From NCBI RefSeq assembly GCF_900182655.1, contig NZ_FXTC01000005.1, forward strand, positions 248,001 to 312,000: a DNA stretch of 64,000 nucleotides. The letters are read 5' to 3'. Shown here one piece after another: positions 56,757-64,000 of this stretch; within the stretch, counting starts at the first letter, position 1, and every line of letters begins with the position of its first letter. The position numbers were made by a program, and so were the translations under genes. This stretch comes from Chryseobacterium rhizoplanae. Lineage in GTDB: Bacteria > Bacteroidota > Bacteroidia > Flavobacteriales > Weeksellaceae. The notes beneath the pieces were generated by a model. That model worked only from the letters and a program-made list of their open reading frames with translations. It searched no databases and was not told where the DNA came from.

Positions 56757-57283
56757 TGTTAAAAAGACACATCTTGGATCAAGATAAATGGATAATAATT
56801 GTCAGGTCTGTGAACAAATTTATAAGCAAACTTTTTATTCCTGAATACCAAGACATATTCCCTCTCATTTTCTTTATTAATATTCTTGGAAACACCTCCT
56901 CCATGCATTCTGTAGTAACAGTGAACTTTATTGATAAATTTAAATTTCCTTTTTTCATATAATCCCATATAGGACTTTGATCTTCTGCAATTTTTAAAGT
57001 TAGTCTAATACAATCTGCATTAGACAATTGAAAAAATATCAGTCGTTATTTCTGATCTTTTCGTTATCTTGAATATGGATCGGAATAAGGTTTTCATCGA
57101 ATTTACAATTTAAAACAGTGATCAGATCCGATAGTATCTTTTATGACCTTTATTGAAGCATCTGTAAAACAGTCGTCCAGAATAATTGCTTCCCAGTTAT
57201 GGTAAGTTTGATTGATTAGAGAATCATAACAACTTTTAAAACTTACCGTTATTATGGTTAGCTATAAGAATAGAAAATTTCAT
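56757..57283 (-). pseudogene. family 2 glycosyltransferase, frameshifted
   Basis: From ATG 57283 the frames together read MKFSILIANHNNGKF, SCYDSLINQTYHNWEAIILD, DCFTDASIKVIKDTIGSD, later IRLTLKIAEDQSPIWDYM and finally INKVHCYYRMHGGGVSKN. This is the typical order of a GT2 enzyme (nucleotide-binding strand, DDxSxD, late AEDxxxW, and YYRxHxxxxS). At least three frameshifts and a central deletion make it non-functional. The promoter at 57305-57374 gives a ~15-nt leader. Confidence 0.82.
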
Positions 57284-57304
57284 GATCTGGCATTAGATTT
57301 AGAA

Positions 57305-57374
57305 CAAAAGTATTGACAATTTACTCGTAGCAGAGACCTTCTACATTGTAGTATTTTTGCTAATTATTTATAGT
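57305..57374 (-). promoter_or_regulatory. recurrent ACTAYA-repeat promoter of the GT2 pseudogene
   Basis: Minus strand: ACTATA (57374-57369), 16 bp, ACTACA (57352-57347), 34 bp, -7 box TACTTTTG (57312-57305). Confidence 0.55.
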
Positions 57375-57856
57375 TTTTTAACTATAAATAAAAATCATTC
57401 CATACTTATAATTTCTTAAGATTATTATATTATATCTCAATTTGGTGAAAATATTTAATTTTTAAATTCATACTAAAAAAGTAAAGTAGTACCTGGAATA
57501 CCGCTTCAAATATATATTTACAAAACGTTCAATAAAATGACATAGCTTTTCTCTACAGAAAAAATCATTCATTGAATAATTTACCTTAATTACATACACT
57601 GTAAATTACAAATATCAACATGAGCATAAATAACTAATATTCAAGATATTAATTCCTTTAAATAGAAATAACCTATTTGTTTTTTGCAGTTTTTTAATTA
57701 TTTTTGAATAATATTTATCACCCAAACTTTTTTCGTGAATAGCGTATCATAATGTAAGCTGAATAGTTTTAATCAGAATCAAAACTGACGTGATCGTGTA
57801 ACCGGTATATGAAATATGCTGGCTATTTCTAACTTCAATATCAAAAAATACTAATC
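57375..57856. other. intergenic region
   Basis: About 480 bp, AT-rich. A TATTTTTG box at 57699-57706 could be a -7 element but lacks repeats and is 150 bp from the next gene. Confidence 0.5.
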
Positions 57857-58099
57857 ATGGATTATAATCAGGCATTAAACCACAAAAAAGAAATTCTAAA
57901 AAGTTTGGAAGAATTAAGGAATTACAGTCCTTCAGAAATTATGATTCTCCCCTCAAAAGCAGAGGATTTCCAAAGATATATGAATGAATACAGGAAAGAT
58001 CCTAAAAGATTTAATGATCAGTCCTGTATTAAATTTTCAACAGACAACAAATATATGGTGTATAGAATGTGTGAAGACCAAATCCTCAATTGCAGATAA
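57857..58099 (+). CDS. small hypothetical protein (80 aa)
   Basis: Not recognised. MDYNQALNHKKEILKSLEEL begins with a likely amphipathic helix, followed by NYSPSEIMILPSKAEDFQRY and KFSTDNKYMVYRMCEDQ. Balanced, charged composition and a strong ATG suggest a real cytoplasmic protein. No promoter element of the recurrent kind was found, and no terminator is obvious. A toxin-antitoxin or T6SS-adjacent small protein is possible but unsupported. Confidence 0.55.
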   Translation: MDYNQALNHKKEILKSLEELRNYSPSEIMILPSKAEDFQRYMNEYRKDPKRFNDQSCIKFSTDNKYMVYRMCEDQILNCR

Positions 58100-58385
58100 A
58101 ATTGTTTTAACCAATTGTCATTTTTGATAATTGACGATATGCAAAATCAATCAAACGAAAGGATTATTAAATGGCTAGAAATGTTCTGCTGAAGACAATA
58201 AAATAATACATTACATTCCTCTTGCAGTTCAAATATTATTATAACTAACTTTATCACTTCTTTTAGAAATGAACTTAATGAGAGCCTTGGTAAATCTCAA
58301 AATAAGGTTGAGAATTTGATTTTGTCGGGAAATGAATGTTGTCTCATTTTTGTTAAAAAATGTATTATTGTTAAAAAACACGACT

Positions 58386-58658
58386 TTATAAATTTTCACA
58401 ACAGTTAATGGACAAATGTACCAGATTACCACCTCCGGGATAAACTGCAAAATATTTTGGATTACCCCGGTTAGCATCAAAGTAAATGCTTAGTCCGTCC
58501 GGTTTTCGCGGATGAGGATGATTCTCAATGAAATATTGTTTTCCATCCAGCTCTATGATAATCTTGTAAGTTGTTAAAACCATCTGATTTCCATCTCTGT
58601 CAAAAACAATAACTTTGTCAAATGGAATATTATTCACAAATTGATTTACATTTTTCAT
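58386..58658 (-). CDS. small conserved protein, paralogue of 28962-29234
   Basis: A 90-aa protein aligning along its whole length with the protein at 28962-29234 (blocks TYKIIIELDGKQYFIEN, PHPRKPDG, VYPGGGNLVHLSI). No known family recognised. It lies 64 bp after the lipoprotein gene on the same strand, so it probably shares the promoter at 59478-59544. It ends in CCENL with paired cysteines that the paralogue lacks. Confidence 0.68.
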   Translation of the reverse strand: MKNVNQFVNNIPFDKVIVFDRDGNQMVLTTYKIIIELDGKQYFIENHPHPRKPDGLSIYFDANRGNPKYFAVYPGGGNLVHLSINCCENL

Positions 58659-58722
58659 ATATTAATTTTTTAATTGAACATAAATTAGGATAAAACCTAA
58701 TATTGATAAATGATTCAGAGTA

Positions 58723-59223
58723 TTATTTCAGAATAATTCTAAATTTCCCGATCTGGCTTCCAGAAGCCATTAAACTTTTTTGTATTACAATACTGTAATC
58801 TCCTACCTTGTTAAGCTCATATTCAAAGTCTTTTCCAAAAGGACCGTCAATACTTCGTTGATTCAGCTCAATGTTATTAAAGCGGATATTATCCTGCCCA
58901 GACTCCGGAATAATACGTCCGGATATTTTAGTTCTTCTGATGTTTCTCAAGTGTAGCACCAACTTCTGATTTTCATTAGTCAGTTCTTCATGAATTTCAA
59001 TAGGAAATTGATGCATATCTACAATACGGGTAATAACTGCATTAGTAACCGTTCTTTCAGCTTCCTGACTTTTAACGGCTTTAAGTGTATCGGTTATGGG
59101 AATATTTTGTATTACCGAATGATAAGATATTCCTGTGTTCCCTGATTTATTTGAACAAGATAGAAACAGTAAACCTGATAGAAGAAAAATACATGGTTTT
59201 AGCATAAAATCGATTTTTTGCAT
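58723..59223 (-). CDS. lipoprotein of unknown function (166 aa)
   Basis: Signal sequence with lipobox ending at Cys23 (LLFLSCSNK); an internal Met7 start would give a tighter signal peptide. The mature protein has a low-complexity linker, then a beta-rich domain (FPIEIHEELTNENQKLVLHL, RRTKISGRIIPES, NKVGDYSIVIQKSL) that looks like a small Ig-like or C2-like sandwich. No family recognised. It is followed by the conserved 90-aa gene, and the T6SS tip genes are about 2 kb upstream; a functional link is unproven. Confidence 0.7.
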   Translation of the reverse strand: MQKIDFMLKPCIFLLSGLLFLSCSNKSGNTGISYHSVIQNIPITDTLKAVKSQEAERTVTNAVITRIVDMHQFPIEIHEELTNENQKLVLHLRNIRRTKISGRIIPESGQDNIRFNNIELNQRSIDGPFGKDFEYELNKVGDYSIVIQKSLMASGSQIGKFRIILK

Positions 59224-59373
59224 TAATATAATGATGTTAACATCTCTGATTTTTTGGATCTGTGATTTTACCCTTCTTTAGCATTTTCTAATGCTACAAA
59301 TACATGCTTCCTCTACTTATTAAATGACAGAAATATTATTTTTATGTTTGGTGTTAGACTTAAAAGAAAATAA

Positions 59374-59403
59374 ATCCGGCAAAGGTTTTACCCAATACCG
59401 GAT
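59374..59403 (-). terminator. minus-strand terminator
   Basis: 6-bp stem ATCCGG / CCGGAT, 18-nt loop, followed by TTATTTTC on the minus strand. Likely end of the DUF2007 gene transcript (59699-60100). Confidence 0.55.
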
Positions 59404-59477
59404 AATGAGAAACAAATAATTCAGATTTAAATATTCCAAATGTTTTTGATGATGAAATATTCTTTAAAAACTTATTA

Positions 59478-59544
59478 CAAAGCTAAAAAGATATTTTCCA
59501 TATTTCGTTTAAACATACTCGTATTATTACGAATAAACTATAGT
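59478..59544 (-). promoter_or_regulatory. recurrent ACTAYA-repeat promoter of the lipoprotein gene
   Basis: Minus strand: ACTATA (59544-59539), 16 bp, ACGAGT (59522-59517), 31 bp, -7 box TAGCTTTG (59485-59478). Leader of ~250 nt before 59223. The rest of 59224-59698 holds only the terminator at 59374. Confidence 0.55.
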
Positions 59545-59698
59545 TTTTAAACTAACAAAATATAGCATAATAGAGGAGTAAAATTAGAATGCTGGTCTAG
59601 AATTAACCATTACAAATAATAATGGCATAATATCATATCTTTTTCATGAATCTTATTGCTATCTTATTTAATAATCTCCAATACTTTTCATCAGTGTT

Positions 59699-60100
59699 TC
59701 AGCAAGTAAACTCGCCATCGCAATAATAACAGTAGTAATATGTTTTTGAAATTTCACTCGGAAATCCAAGGATGTACCAACTCATACCGAAAACACCACC
59801 CAGTTTTTCAATCTGAAAAACATGATGGGAGCCACATCGGGTACACACCGGATTTGATACCTCAATCCCTATTTTAGGATCTTCTGTATGTTCCTTTTCC
59901 AGGATATGTATGGCATCCTCAACATCAACATCAAAAACCTGTAGTTGTATTCCACCACCAGTCTTCGAGAGCATCCAATCAGCATTAAAAAGATTCTCGT
60001 TACCTATAAAACAGTTAATTCCGTTTTTTTCCAACAATTGCTTGTCTTCTCTGGCATTGCTAATTTGTCTGTAAAATTTAATACTGATCAATCTGGACAT
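59699..60100 (-). CDS. DUF2007-type protein with zinc ribbon
   Basis: A 133-aa cytoplasmic protein. The N-terminal ~70 residues (KFYRQISNAREDKQLLEKNG, CFIGNENLFNADWML, IQLQVFDVDVEDAIHIL) fit the DUF2007 'putative signal transducing protein' fold, a small ACT-like domain. The C-terminus has a zinc ribbon with CxxC pairs (CTRCGSH and CYYCDGEF). The role of the family is unknown; proposals include metabolite sensing. Transcribed alone. Confidence 0.78.
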   Translation of the reverse strand: MSRLISIKFYRQISNAREDKQLLEKNGINCFIGNENLFNADWMLSKTGGGIQLQVFDVDVEDAIHILEKEHTEDPKIGIEVSNPVCTRCGSHHVFQIEKLGGVFGMSWYILGFPSEISKTYYYCYYCDGEFTC

Positions 60101-60320
60101 ATGCTAAAATATATATATGAAACAAGTATGAGCCACAATACAGATAAGATCGTTGCAGGTAAAAGTTTTGAAAATAGCAGCTCTATAGACATAATGACCT
60201 TTCATTCTGTTAGGTCTATATTCATTAATTTAATTGCAGCCTTACTGTAATCCTATAAAACGTTCGATTCTTACCAGAGGCTAAAGTCCGATGATAAATA
60301 ACCTCAGCACAATCAACAGG

Positions 60321-60914
60321 TTAATAAAAAATTTTTCCATTCCTGATGGTAACAATCTTATCCTTCTCCATTTTTTTTAATGTTCTGATAACCGTTTCCT
60401 CACAGAGACCGGTCAGACAGGCAATCTGTTTCCTGGTTAGCGGTATCTTGAAAGAATAAATAAATTTCTTTTTCTGAAAACTTTTTAGGTAATCCAGCAG
60501 CCCCCTGATTTTAACCACAGGGCTTAGAGAAGTAAGATACTTCTTAATAATACATTCATCATACATTCCATGAGAAAGGTTCTTTACCATAACTGATAAT
60601 AATTCAGTACTCTGCCCTACTAATTCAAGAAACGCCTGTTTGGGGAGTCTTACAATACTACTTTGTGTAACAGTCTCAGCATTCATCGGATATGGCTTTT
60701 CAGCAAATAGTGTATATTCACCAAAACTTTGTCCATCTGAAAATATATTGTGAATGAACTCTTTTCCTTCTTCTTTGTAGCTGTTTAGCTTTACTTTGCC
60801 ATTTATTATCTGATAATAATAAAAAGGAAATTCATCTTCACAAAAAATCAATTCATTTGGTTTATAATACCTAATTTCACCTTTTGCTAAAAGCAAATCT
60901 TCGTCTATTATCAT
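60321..60914 (-). CDS. Crp/Fnr-family transcriptional regulator
   Basis: A 197-aa protein with an N-terminal cyclic-nucleotide-type beta-roll (~15-110, NELIFCEDEFPFYYYQIING, SDGQSFGEYTLFAEKPYPMN) and a C-terminal winged helix (TRKQIACLTGLCEETVIRTL). There is no cysteine cluster, so it is not an oxygen-sensing Fnr. The ligand-binding arginine typical of cAMP-binding members is not visible. AAGGAG just before the ATG is an unusually good ribosome-binding site for this phylum. It is preceded by a ~280-nt leader and the recurrent promoter element, so it could belong to, or control, the same regulon. Confidence 0.85.
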   Translation of the reverse strand: MIIDEDLLLAKGEIRYYKPNELIFCEDEFPFYYYQIINGKVKLNSYKEEGKEFIHNIFSDGQSFGEYTLFAEKPYPMNAETVTQSSIVRLPKQAFLELVGQSTELLSVMVKNLSHGMYDECIIKKYLTSLSPVVKIRGLLDYLKSFQKKKFIYSFKIPLTRKQIACLTGLCEETVIRTLKKMEKDKIVTIRNGKIFY

Positions 60915-61198
60915 ACTACTCCTTTTAAAAAAGTTGAATAAAATTACTTAGGTTATAGTTTTGTAATACTATCAAGCTTCGATACTATAAGAAAGCCAGT
61001 TATGAAAGTATATTCTTTGTTCCTTGAACATATATACGATTAAACAAGCAAAATAAACCTACTGATATAGCAGATCTGCTTCATATTTCAGCATTCCCGG
61101 AAATGCCGTGTATCTGGAGAATCATACAGATATAAGAATCATTGTATCAGATACCACAATACTGCAATAAAGAATTAATAATTAGATTATTAACAGAA

Positions 61199-61266
61199 CA
61201 AATGTAAAAAGTTCATTTTTAAAATTCTACTCATTCAAGGTCGTATTATCACTAAAAAAATGTAAT
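61199..61266 (-). promoter_or_regulatory. recurrent ACTAYA-repeat promoter upstream of the Crp/Fnr gene
   Basis: Minus strand: ATTACA (61266-61261), 16 bp, ACGACC (61244-61239), exactly 32 bp, -7 box TACATTTG (61206-61199). The region 60915-61198 is leader with no gene; a further TAGTATTAC-AAAACTATA motif lies at about 60955-60973. Confidence 0.55.
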
Positions 61267-61361
61267 TTTTTAACTAATCAGGCTAAGGAACCGCTGATTA
61301 TTATAAAGAGAAAAAAGTTATAGTAAGCCTCAAATTTTCTTAATAAACGAAACGTATTCAT

Positions 61362-61700
61362 TTATTCTACATCATGCTTTTCACAGTGTCCTTTATTCGT
61401 AACGGAAATTTTACCACCCGTACCGCAATGGCATGTGCTTTTTTCCGTGAGAACCTTGTGATTGTTAATACAAGTGTCCTTCGCCGTATTCTCCCACTTT
61501 GCAATGACAGGAATACATTTTATTTTGGTAACGGTGCAAATTCCAAAGGAACCAATATTGATTTCTGTCTGTTTATCTTCTTCCGTAGCAATTAACTTAT
61601 TATCGGCTTGATAAAAGCAATTGCTTGTAACCTTCAGCAGTGAAGGTGTTACTCCTTTATCACATAATAAAGAAGCTCTCTCTGTAATGATCTCTGGCAT
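61362..61700 (-). CDS. DUF4280 PAAR-like T6SS spike-tip protein
   Basis: A 112-aa protein with several conserved cysteines (LLCDKGVTPSLLKV, CTVTKIKCIP, CINNHKVL, CHCGTGGKISV, GHCEKHD). The opening C-xx-G and the SxLKV pattern mark DUF4280, the PAAR-like family that caps VgrG spikes in Bacteroidota type VI secretion systems. The last stretch (CHCGTGGKISV) is the typical end of the PAAR-like fold. It lies 33 bp after the VgrG gene, in the same operon. No effector domain is fused, so effectors would be encoded elsewhere. Confidence 0.82.
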   Translation of the reverse strand: MPEIITERASLLCDKGVTPSLLKVTSNCFYQADNKLIATEEDKQTEINIGSFGICTVTKIKCIPVIAKWENTAKDTCINNHKVLTEKSTCHCGTGGKISVTNKGHCEKHDVE

Positions 61701-61733
61701 ATCTTACGGAACTTAATTGTAATACATTTATAT

Positions 61734-63803
61734 CTACTTTTTTTGGGTAGGGTCTGTTGTTAATTTTTTATATTTGTCCAGATATTCCATCCCTTTATCA
61801 ACACTTGCTGGAATAATTTTATCCAGACCAACCTCTTTTACTTTTTCCAGATCTTTTTCCTTCTTGGTTTTTTCAGGTCCTTTGGGTTTATTATCCATGC
61901 TGATTTTACCACCCTTTATTCCTACAGTGGATTTACCATTGACAATAGCCTCCTTATCTGAATGCATCATTAATTTCTCTTCGGCATTCAATGTAAGTTC
62001 TTTCGTTTTAAGATCAAGTTTCTTTTCACCTTTAGTTATAATTTCAAGGGCCGACTGCTCAATTTTTGCGATGGCCTTAGAACTGATCTGCGTGGCCGTA
62101 GTTTCCAGTTTATTCGCTATCATTTGCTCCATATTGACGGTTGTAGCAGATATTTTAGCTCCGGCTACCATTTTAATTTCTGCACCTGCAGTAAGATGAA
62201 TCGTTTTAGGTGCATTAATTTCAATATTTCCTTTTCCATCCATAACAATAGTGTTATTACCAGCGTCTCGTATAGTTATACTACCTGCCTCATCATCCAT
62301 TTCAATACGGTTACCACTCCGCGTTTGAATTATTTTTTTAGAATTATTCTCCGTCTGATAGCCACTTTTTTCAGATCCGTTATAATGGGTTCCCATAACA
62401 TACGGCTTTTCTGCGTTATTGCTTTCAAACCCAACTGAGATTTCCTCACCTTTCTCTGGCACAAAATAGAACCCCTTCCCGTCACCTCCATGAGGTTGAA
62501 GCAAACGGAGCCACGGTGAACTAGTCCCTTTGTTTTCCTGCCATGGAAACTGAACCCTCACTCTTCCCATTCCCAGAGGATCATTATTATCTATTACCCT
62601 AGCTGATTGCTGCTCACCTAAGGGAACAGCTTCACCATCCTGATAAGGCGCAATATACAGATCGGGAATCCCTGCAAATTCATTGTAATAAATATTTCCG
62701 TCATGAAAATGTGTAATTTCAGTAATCCGGTACGTTTCCATTGCCTTTCCGTTAATATCAATCAGCTGAACCCTTCCCCCGATTTTTACCTCGGGATCTT
62801 TGCTTTTCCCCTTTATACAAACCAGGTTTTCCCTGGTTTCCTTCTCTTTTGTTACTGCCTCCTTTAACTCTTTTTCAGTAACATCGGAAATACCACTGTA
62901 GTTGAACAACATTTGCTGTTTCTTTTTATATACTCCTTTAGAAGCATTAATAGCAATAGCCTGAAAGTGGTTTTCTTTATATTGGGAACGAATTGAAGAA
63001 GACTTTGTTTTTGTATTGATTCCCTTCTTTGCGTCATAAACAGTATACTCAAAATCCTGGGGCCTGATGTTTAGTTCAAATTCTACCTCAATGAGATCAA
63101 TATTTTCTTCAAGAACAACTATAGGCTGCACTTTATTACCAAATACCAATTCTTGCCCGTTATAATAAAAGTACTCCCCATACCGAATGGCAAGCCTTCG
63201 GATAAATTGATAGTCCGATTCTTTATATTGTACAGTATACGGTAAAGTATACTGAGTATTAAGGTTTTCAATAACTACTTTAATATCCGCATGCTCCTCG
63301 GTTGATTCTTTTACAATCTCATTAAGCTTTCTGTTCTCAAAACTATGGCAGGCTTTGCCATTTTCCAAAAGAATCGTAGGTGCATTTCCGGTTATGATCA
63401 GCTTACCATATCCATTTTCTTTCCTATTTTTAATATTGGTAATAATTCCGCTAAAAGACTGCCTTATACTTCCAAAACGATGGAAAGAAAGAGTGATATT
63501 TTTTCCAAGTAGAGTTTTAGAGTTTTCCATTAAATACCCTTCAAAACGATCAAGTGCATCGTCAGGAACAATGATATTAAAACCATCATGATCATTAGTA
63601 ACCTGATAAAGTTCCAGTGAAAAACTTGATTTTTCAAGGAACGGTTTTCCCTCAAGCACCAATGTACAATAAACTAAAGGGCTTTCCTTTTCTTTCAGGA
63701 CAGAATTTGTCAGTTGTAAATAAGGATTCTGTACTGCGTAGATGCTATTGGATACATCCGATGAATTATCAGACGATATAGAGTTATATATTTTTTTCGA
63801 CAT
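61734..63803 (-). CDS. vgrG: VgrG, type VI secretion spike protein
   Basis: A 689-aa protein; the ATG at 63803 (MSKKIYNSISSDN) is preferred to a TTG two codons upstream. The N-terminal gp27-like part (~30-370) includes YTLPYTVQYKESDYQFIRRL, the DYQFIxRL hallmark. The gp5 OB-fold follows (VIDNNDPLGMGRVRVQFPW, about 400-420) and then YFVPEKGEEISVGFESNNAE and the EMDDEAGSITIRDAGNN repeats of the beta-helix needle. A lysine-rich tail (~650-689) has no recognised effector. It forms the spike of a T6SS of the Bacteroidota type and carries the DUF4280 tip encoded next. Upstream lies the Hcp-like tube protein gene. Confidence 0.92.
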   Translation of the reverse strand: MSKKIYNSISSDNSSDVSNSIYAVQNPYLQLTNSVLKEKESPLVYCTLVLEGKPFLEKSSFSLELYQVTNDHDGFNIIVPDDALDRFEGYLMENSKTLLGKNITLSFHRFGSIRQSFSGIITNIKNRKENGYGKLIITGNAPTILLENGKACHSFENRKLNEIVKESTEEHADIKVVIENLNTQYTLPYTVQYKESDYQFIRRLAIRYGEYFYYNGQELVFGNKVQPIVVLEENIDLIEVEFELNIRPQDFEYTVYDAKKGINTKTKSSSIRSQYKENHFQAIAINASKGVYKKKQQMLFNYSGISDVTEKELKEAVTKEKETRENLVCIKGKSKDPEVKIGGRVQLIDINGKAMETYRITEITHFHDGNIYYNEFAGIPDLYIAPYQDGEAVPLGEQQSARVIDNNDPLGMGRVRVQFPWQENKGTSSPWLRLLQPHGGDGKGFYFVPEKGEEISVGFESNNAEKPYVMGTHYNGSEKSGYQTENNSKKIIQTRSGNRIEMDDEAGSITIRDAGNNTIVMDGKGNIEINAPKTIHLTAGAEIKMVAGAKISATTVNMEQMIANKLETTATQISSKAIAKIEQSALEIITKGEKKLDLKTKELTLNAEEKLMMHSDKEAIVNGKSTVGIKGGKISMDNKPKGPEKTKKEKDLEKVKEVGLDKIIPASVDKGMEYLDKYKKLTTDPTQKK

Positions 63804-63846
63804 GACCAAATTGCATTGAAATTTTACTTAATTCAATATCCGCTTG

Positions 63847-64000
63847 TTATTTCCACATTTTTTCATGAATTGCATTATTAAGATCAAACTTCTTTGCAAT
63901 CATGCGCATTTCAATTTGTAAAGGCTGGGTGCTGTTGGCATCAAATTTTTCTTTAAATCCGATGCAGTAGGCTTTTTCAAAAACCAATTCCTGAAGTTTA
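63847..64000 (-). CDS. tssD: TssD/Hcp-type T6SS tube protein (3' end)
   Basis: Only the last 50 codons are in the window: ELVFEKAYCIGFKEKFDANS, then TQPLQIEMRMIAKKFDLNNA to MWK and the stop at 63847-63849. The pattern FEKAYC...EKFD....QPLQIEMRxxAK is the C-terminal strand pair of the Bacteroidota TssD family. It lies 43 bp before the VgrG start codon on the same strand, so tube, spike and tip genes are probably one operon. Confidence 0.8.
   Translation of the reverse strand, partial: KLQELVFEKAYCIGFKEKFDANSTQPLQIEMRMIAKKFDLNNAIHEKMWK

Larger units (their letters stand above)
55670..57283. repeat. tandem module copy 2 (FISUMP stub, ATP-grasp remnant, GT2 pseudogene)
   Basis: Colinear with 52270-54345. 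Here the ATP-grasp gene has lost its first ~190 codons, whereas the glycosyltransferase gene is full-length but frameshifted. Promoter elements for the FISUMP stub and the glycosyltransferase gene remain. Confidence 0.75.

Noticed and set aside
57699..57706. Recurrent promoter element before the 80-aa gene at 57857
   Set aside because: TATTTTTG box without repeats at the expected positions.
58229..58480. 83-aa minus-strand frame overlapping the 90-aa conserved gene
   Set aside because: Different frame from the conserved protein, no similarity to anything, begins inside that gene.
60940..60985. A second full promoter element directly before the Crp/Fnr gene
   Set aside because: It has an ACTATA-like palindrome but no TAnnTTTG box at the required distance.
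1..64000. CRISPR arrays, tRNA or rRNA genes
   Set aside because: No regularly spaced short repeats, cloverleaf or rRNA-like sequence was seen on reading; a tRNA or CRISPR search program would settle it.

Overview
The window is low-GC DNA from a Bacteroidota bacterium, most likely a Chryseobacterium-like member of the Flavobacteriia/Weeksellaceae. The evidence is the type IX secretion (T9SS) sorting domains, a SusC/SusD pair, -7 promoter boxes of the flavobacterial form TAnnTTTG, FISUMP-domain secreted proteins, and a type VI secretion cassette of the Bacteroidota kind (Hcp/TssD, VgrG, DUF4280 spike tip). No rRNA, tRNA or CRISPR array was seen. Most of the window looks accessory: AT-rich, with long intergenic stretches, many secreted or lipid-anchored products and many broken genes.

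Layout. 0-9.7 kb: end of an aquaporin gene, an M14 carboxypeptidase lipoprotein, an M36 (fungalysin-type) T9SS metallopeptidase, a remnant of an S9 peptidase gene, a small secreted basic-repeat protein and a PLP-dependent decarboxylase. 9.7-16.7 kb: a compact minus-strand operon SusC > SusD > S9 peptidase, probably for oligopeptide uptake and cleavage. 16.7-24.2 kb: a junkyard with a hairpin-rich leader, an XRE regulator, an IS3 transposase remnant, a 5'-decayed helicase-nuclease, an N-terminally truncated topoisomerase III fused at a breakpoint to half a glycosyltransferase gene, a 59-aa lipoprotein and broken DUF2750 genes. 24.2-28.7 kb: a ClC channel, a NUMOD4-type fragment and a YtrA-type operon (ABC ATPase, membrane protein, GntR repressor) with a candidate operator at its start. 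29-49 kb: a propeller sensor kinase with a decayed copy behind it, three FISUMP proteins, a T9SS protein with a small membrane partner, a methyltransferase, a 1248-aa gliding-motility-type adhesin and a glycosyltransferase. 49.8-57.3 kb: a DcaP-like porin, then two tandem copies of a FISUMP / ATP-grasp / glycosyltransferase module that decayed differently. 57.8-64 kb: small proteins, a lipoprotein, a DUF2007 protein, a Crp/Fnr regulator and the T6SS tip cassette.

The main observation is a recurrent promoter architecture. Two ACTAYA-like direct repeats, normally separated by 16 bp (22 bp centre to centre), are followed by a spacer of 32 bp in 15 cases and then TAnnTTTG. I find 17 good or fair instances plus two one-turn-shorter variants. 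They lie in front of the M36 peptidase, the basic-repeat protein, the small lipoprotein, the sensor kinase, FISUMP genes, the T9SS protein, the methyltransferase, the adhesin, the ATP-grasp enzyme, the Crp/Fnr regulator and others, and in front of several dead genes. None was noticed at the SusCD operon, the helicase, the channel or the T6SS genes. This suggests one activator controls most of the accessory secreted and small-protein genes here.

The second theme is duplication followed by decay: S9 peptidase, sensor kinase, FISUMP, ATP-grasp, glycosyltransferase and small-lipoprotein genes each occur beside or near a broken paralogue, often with the promoter element retained.
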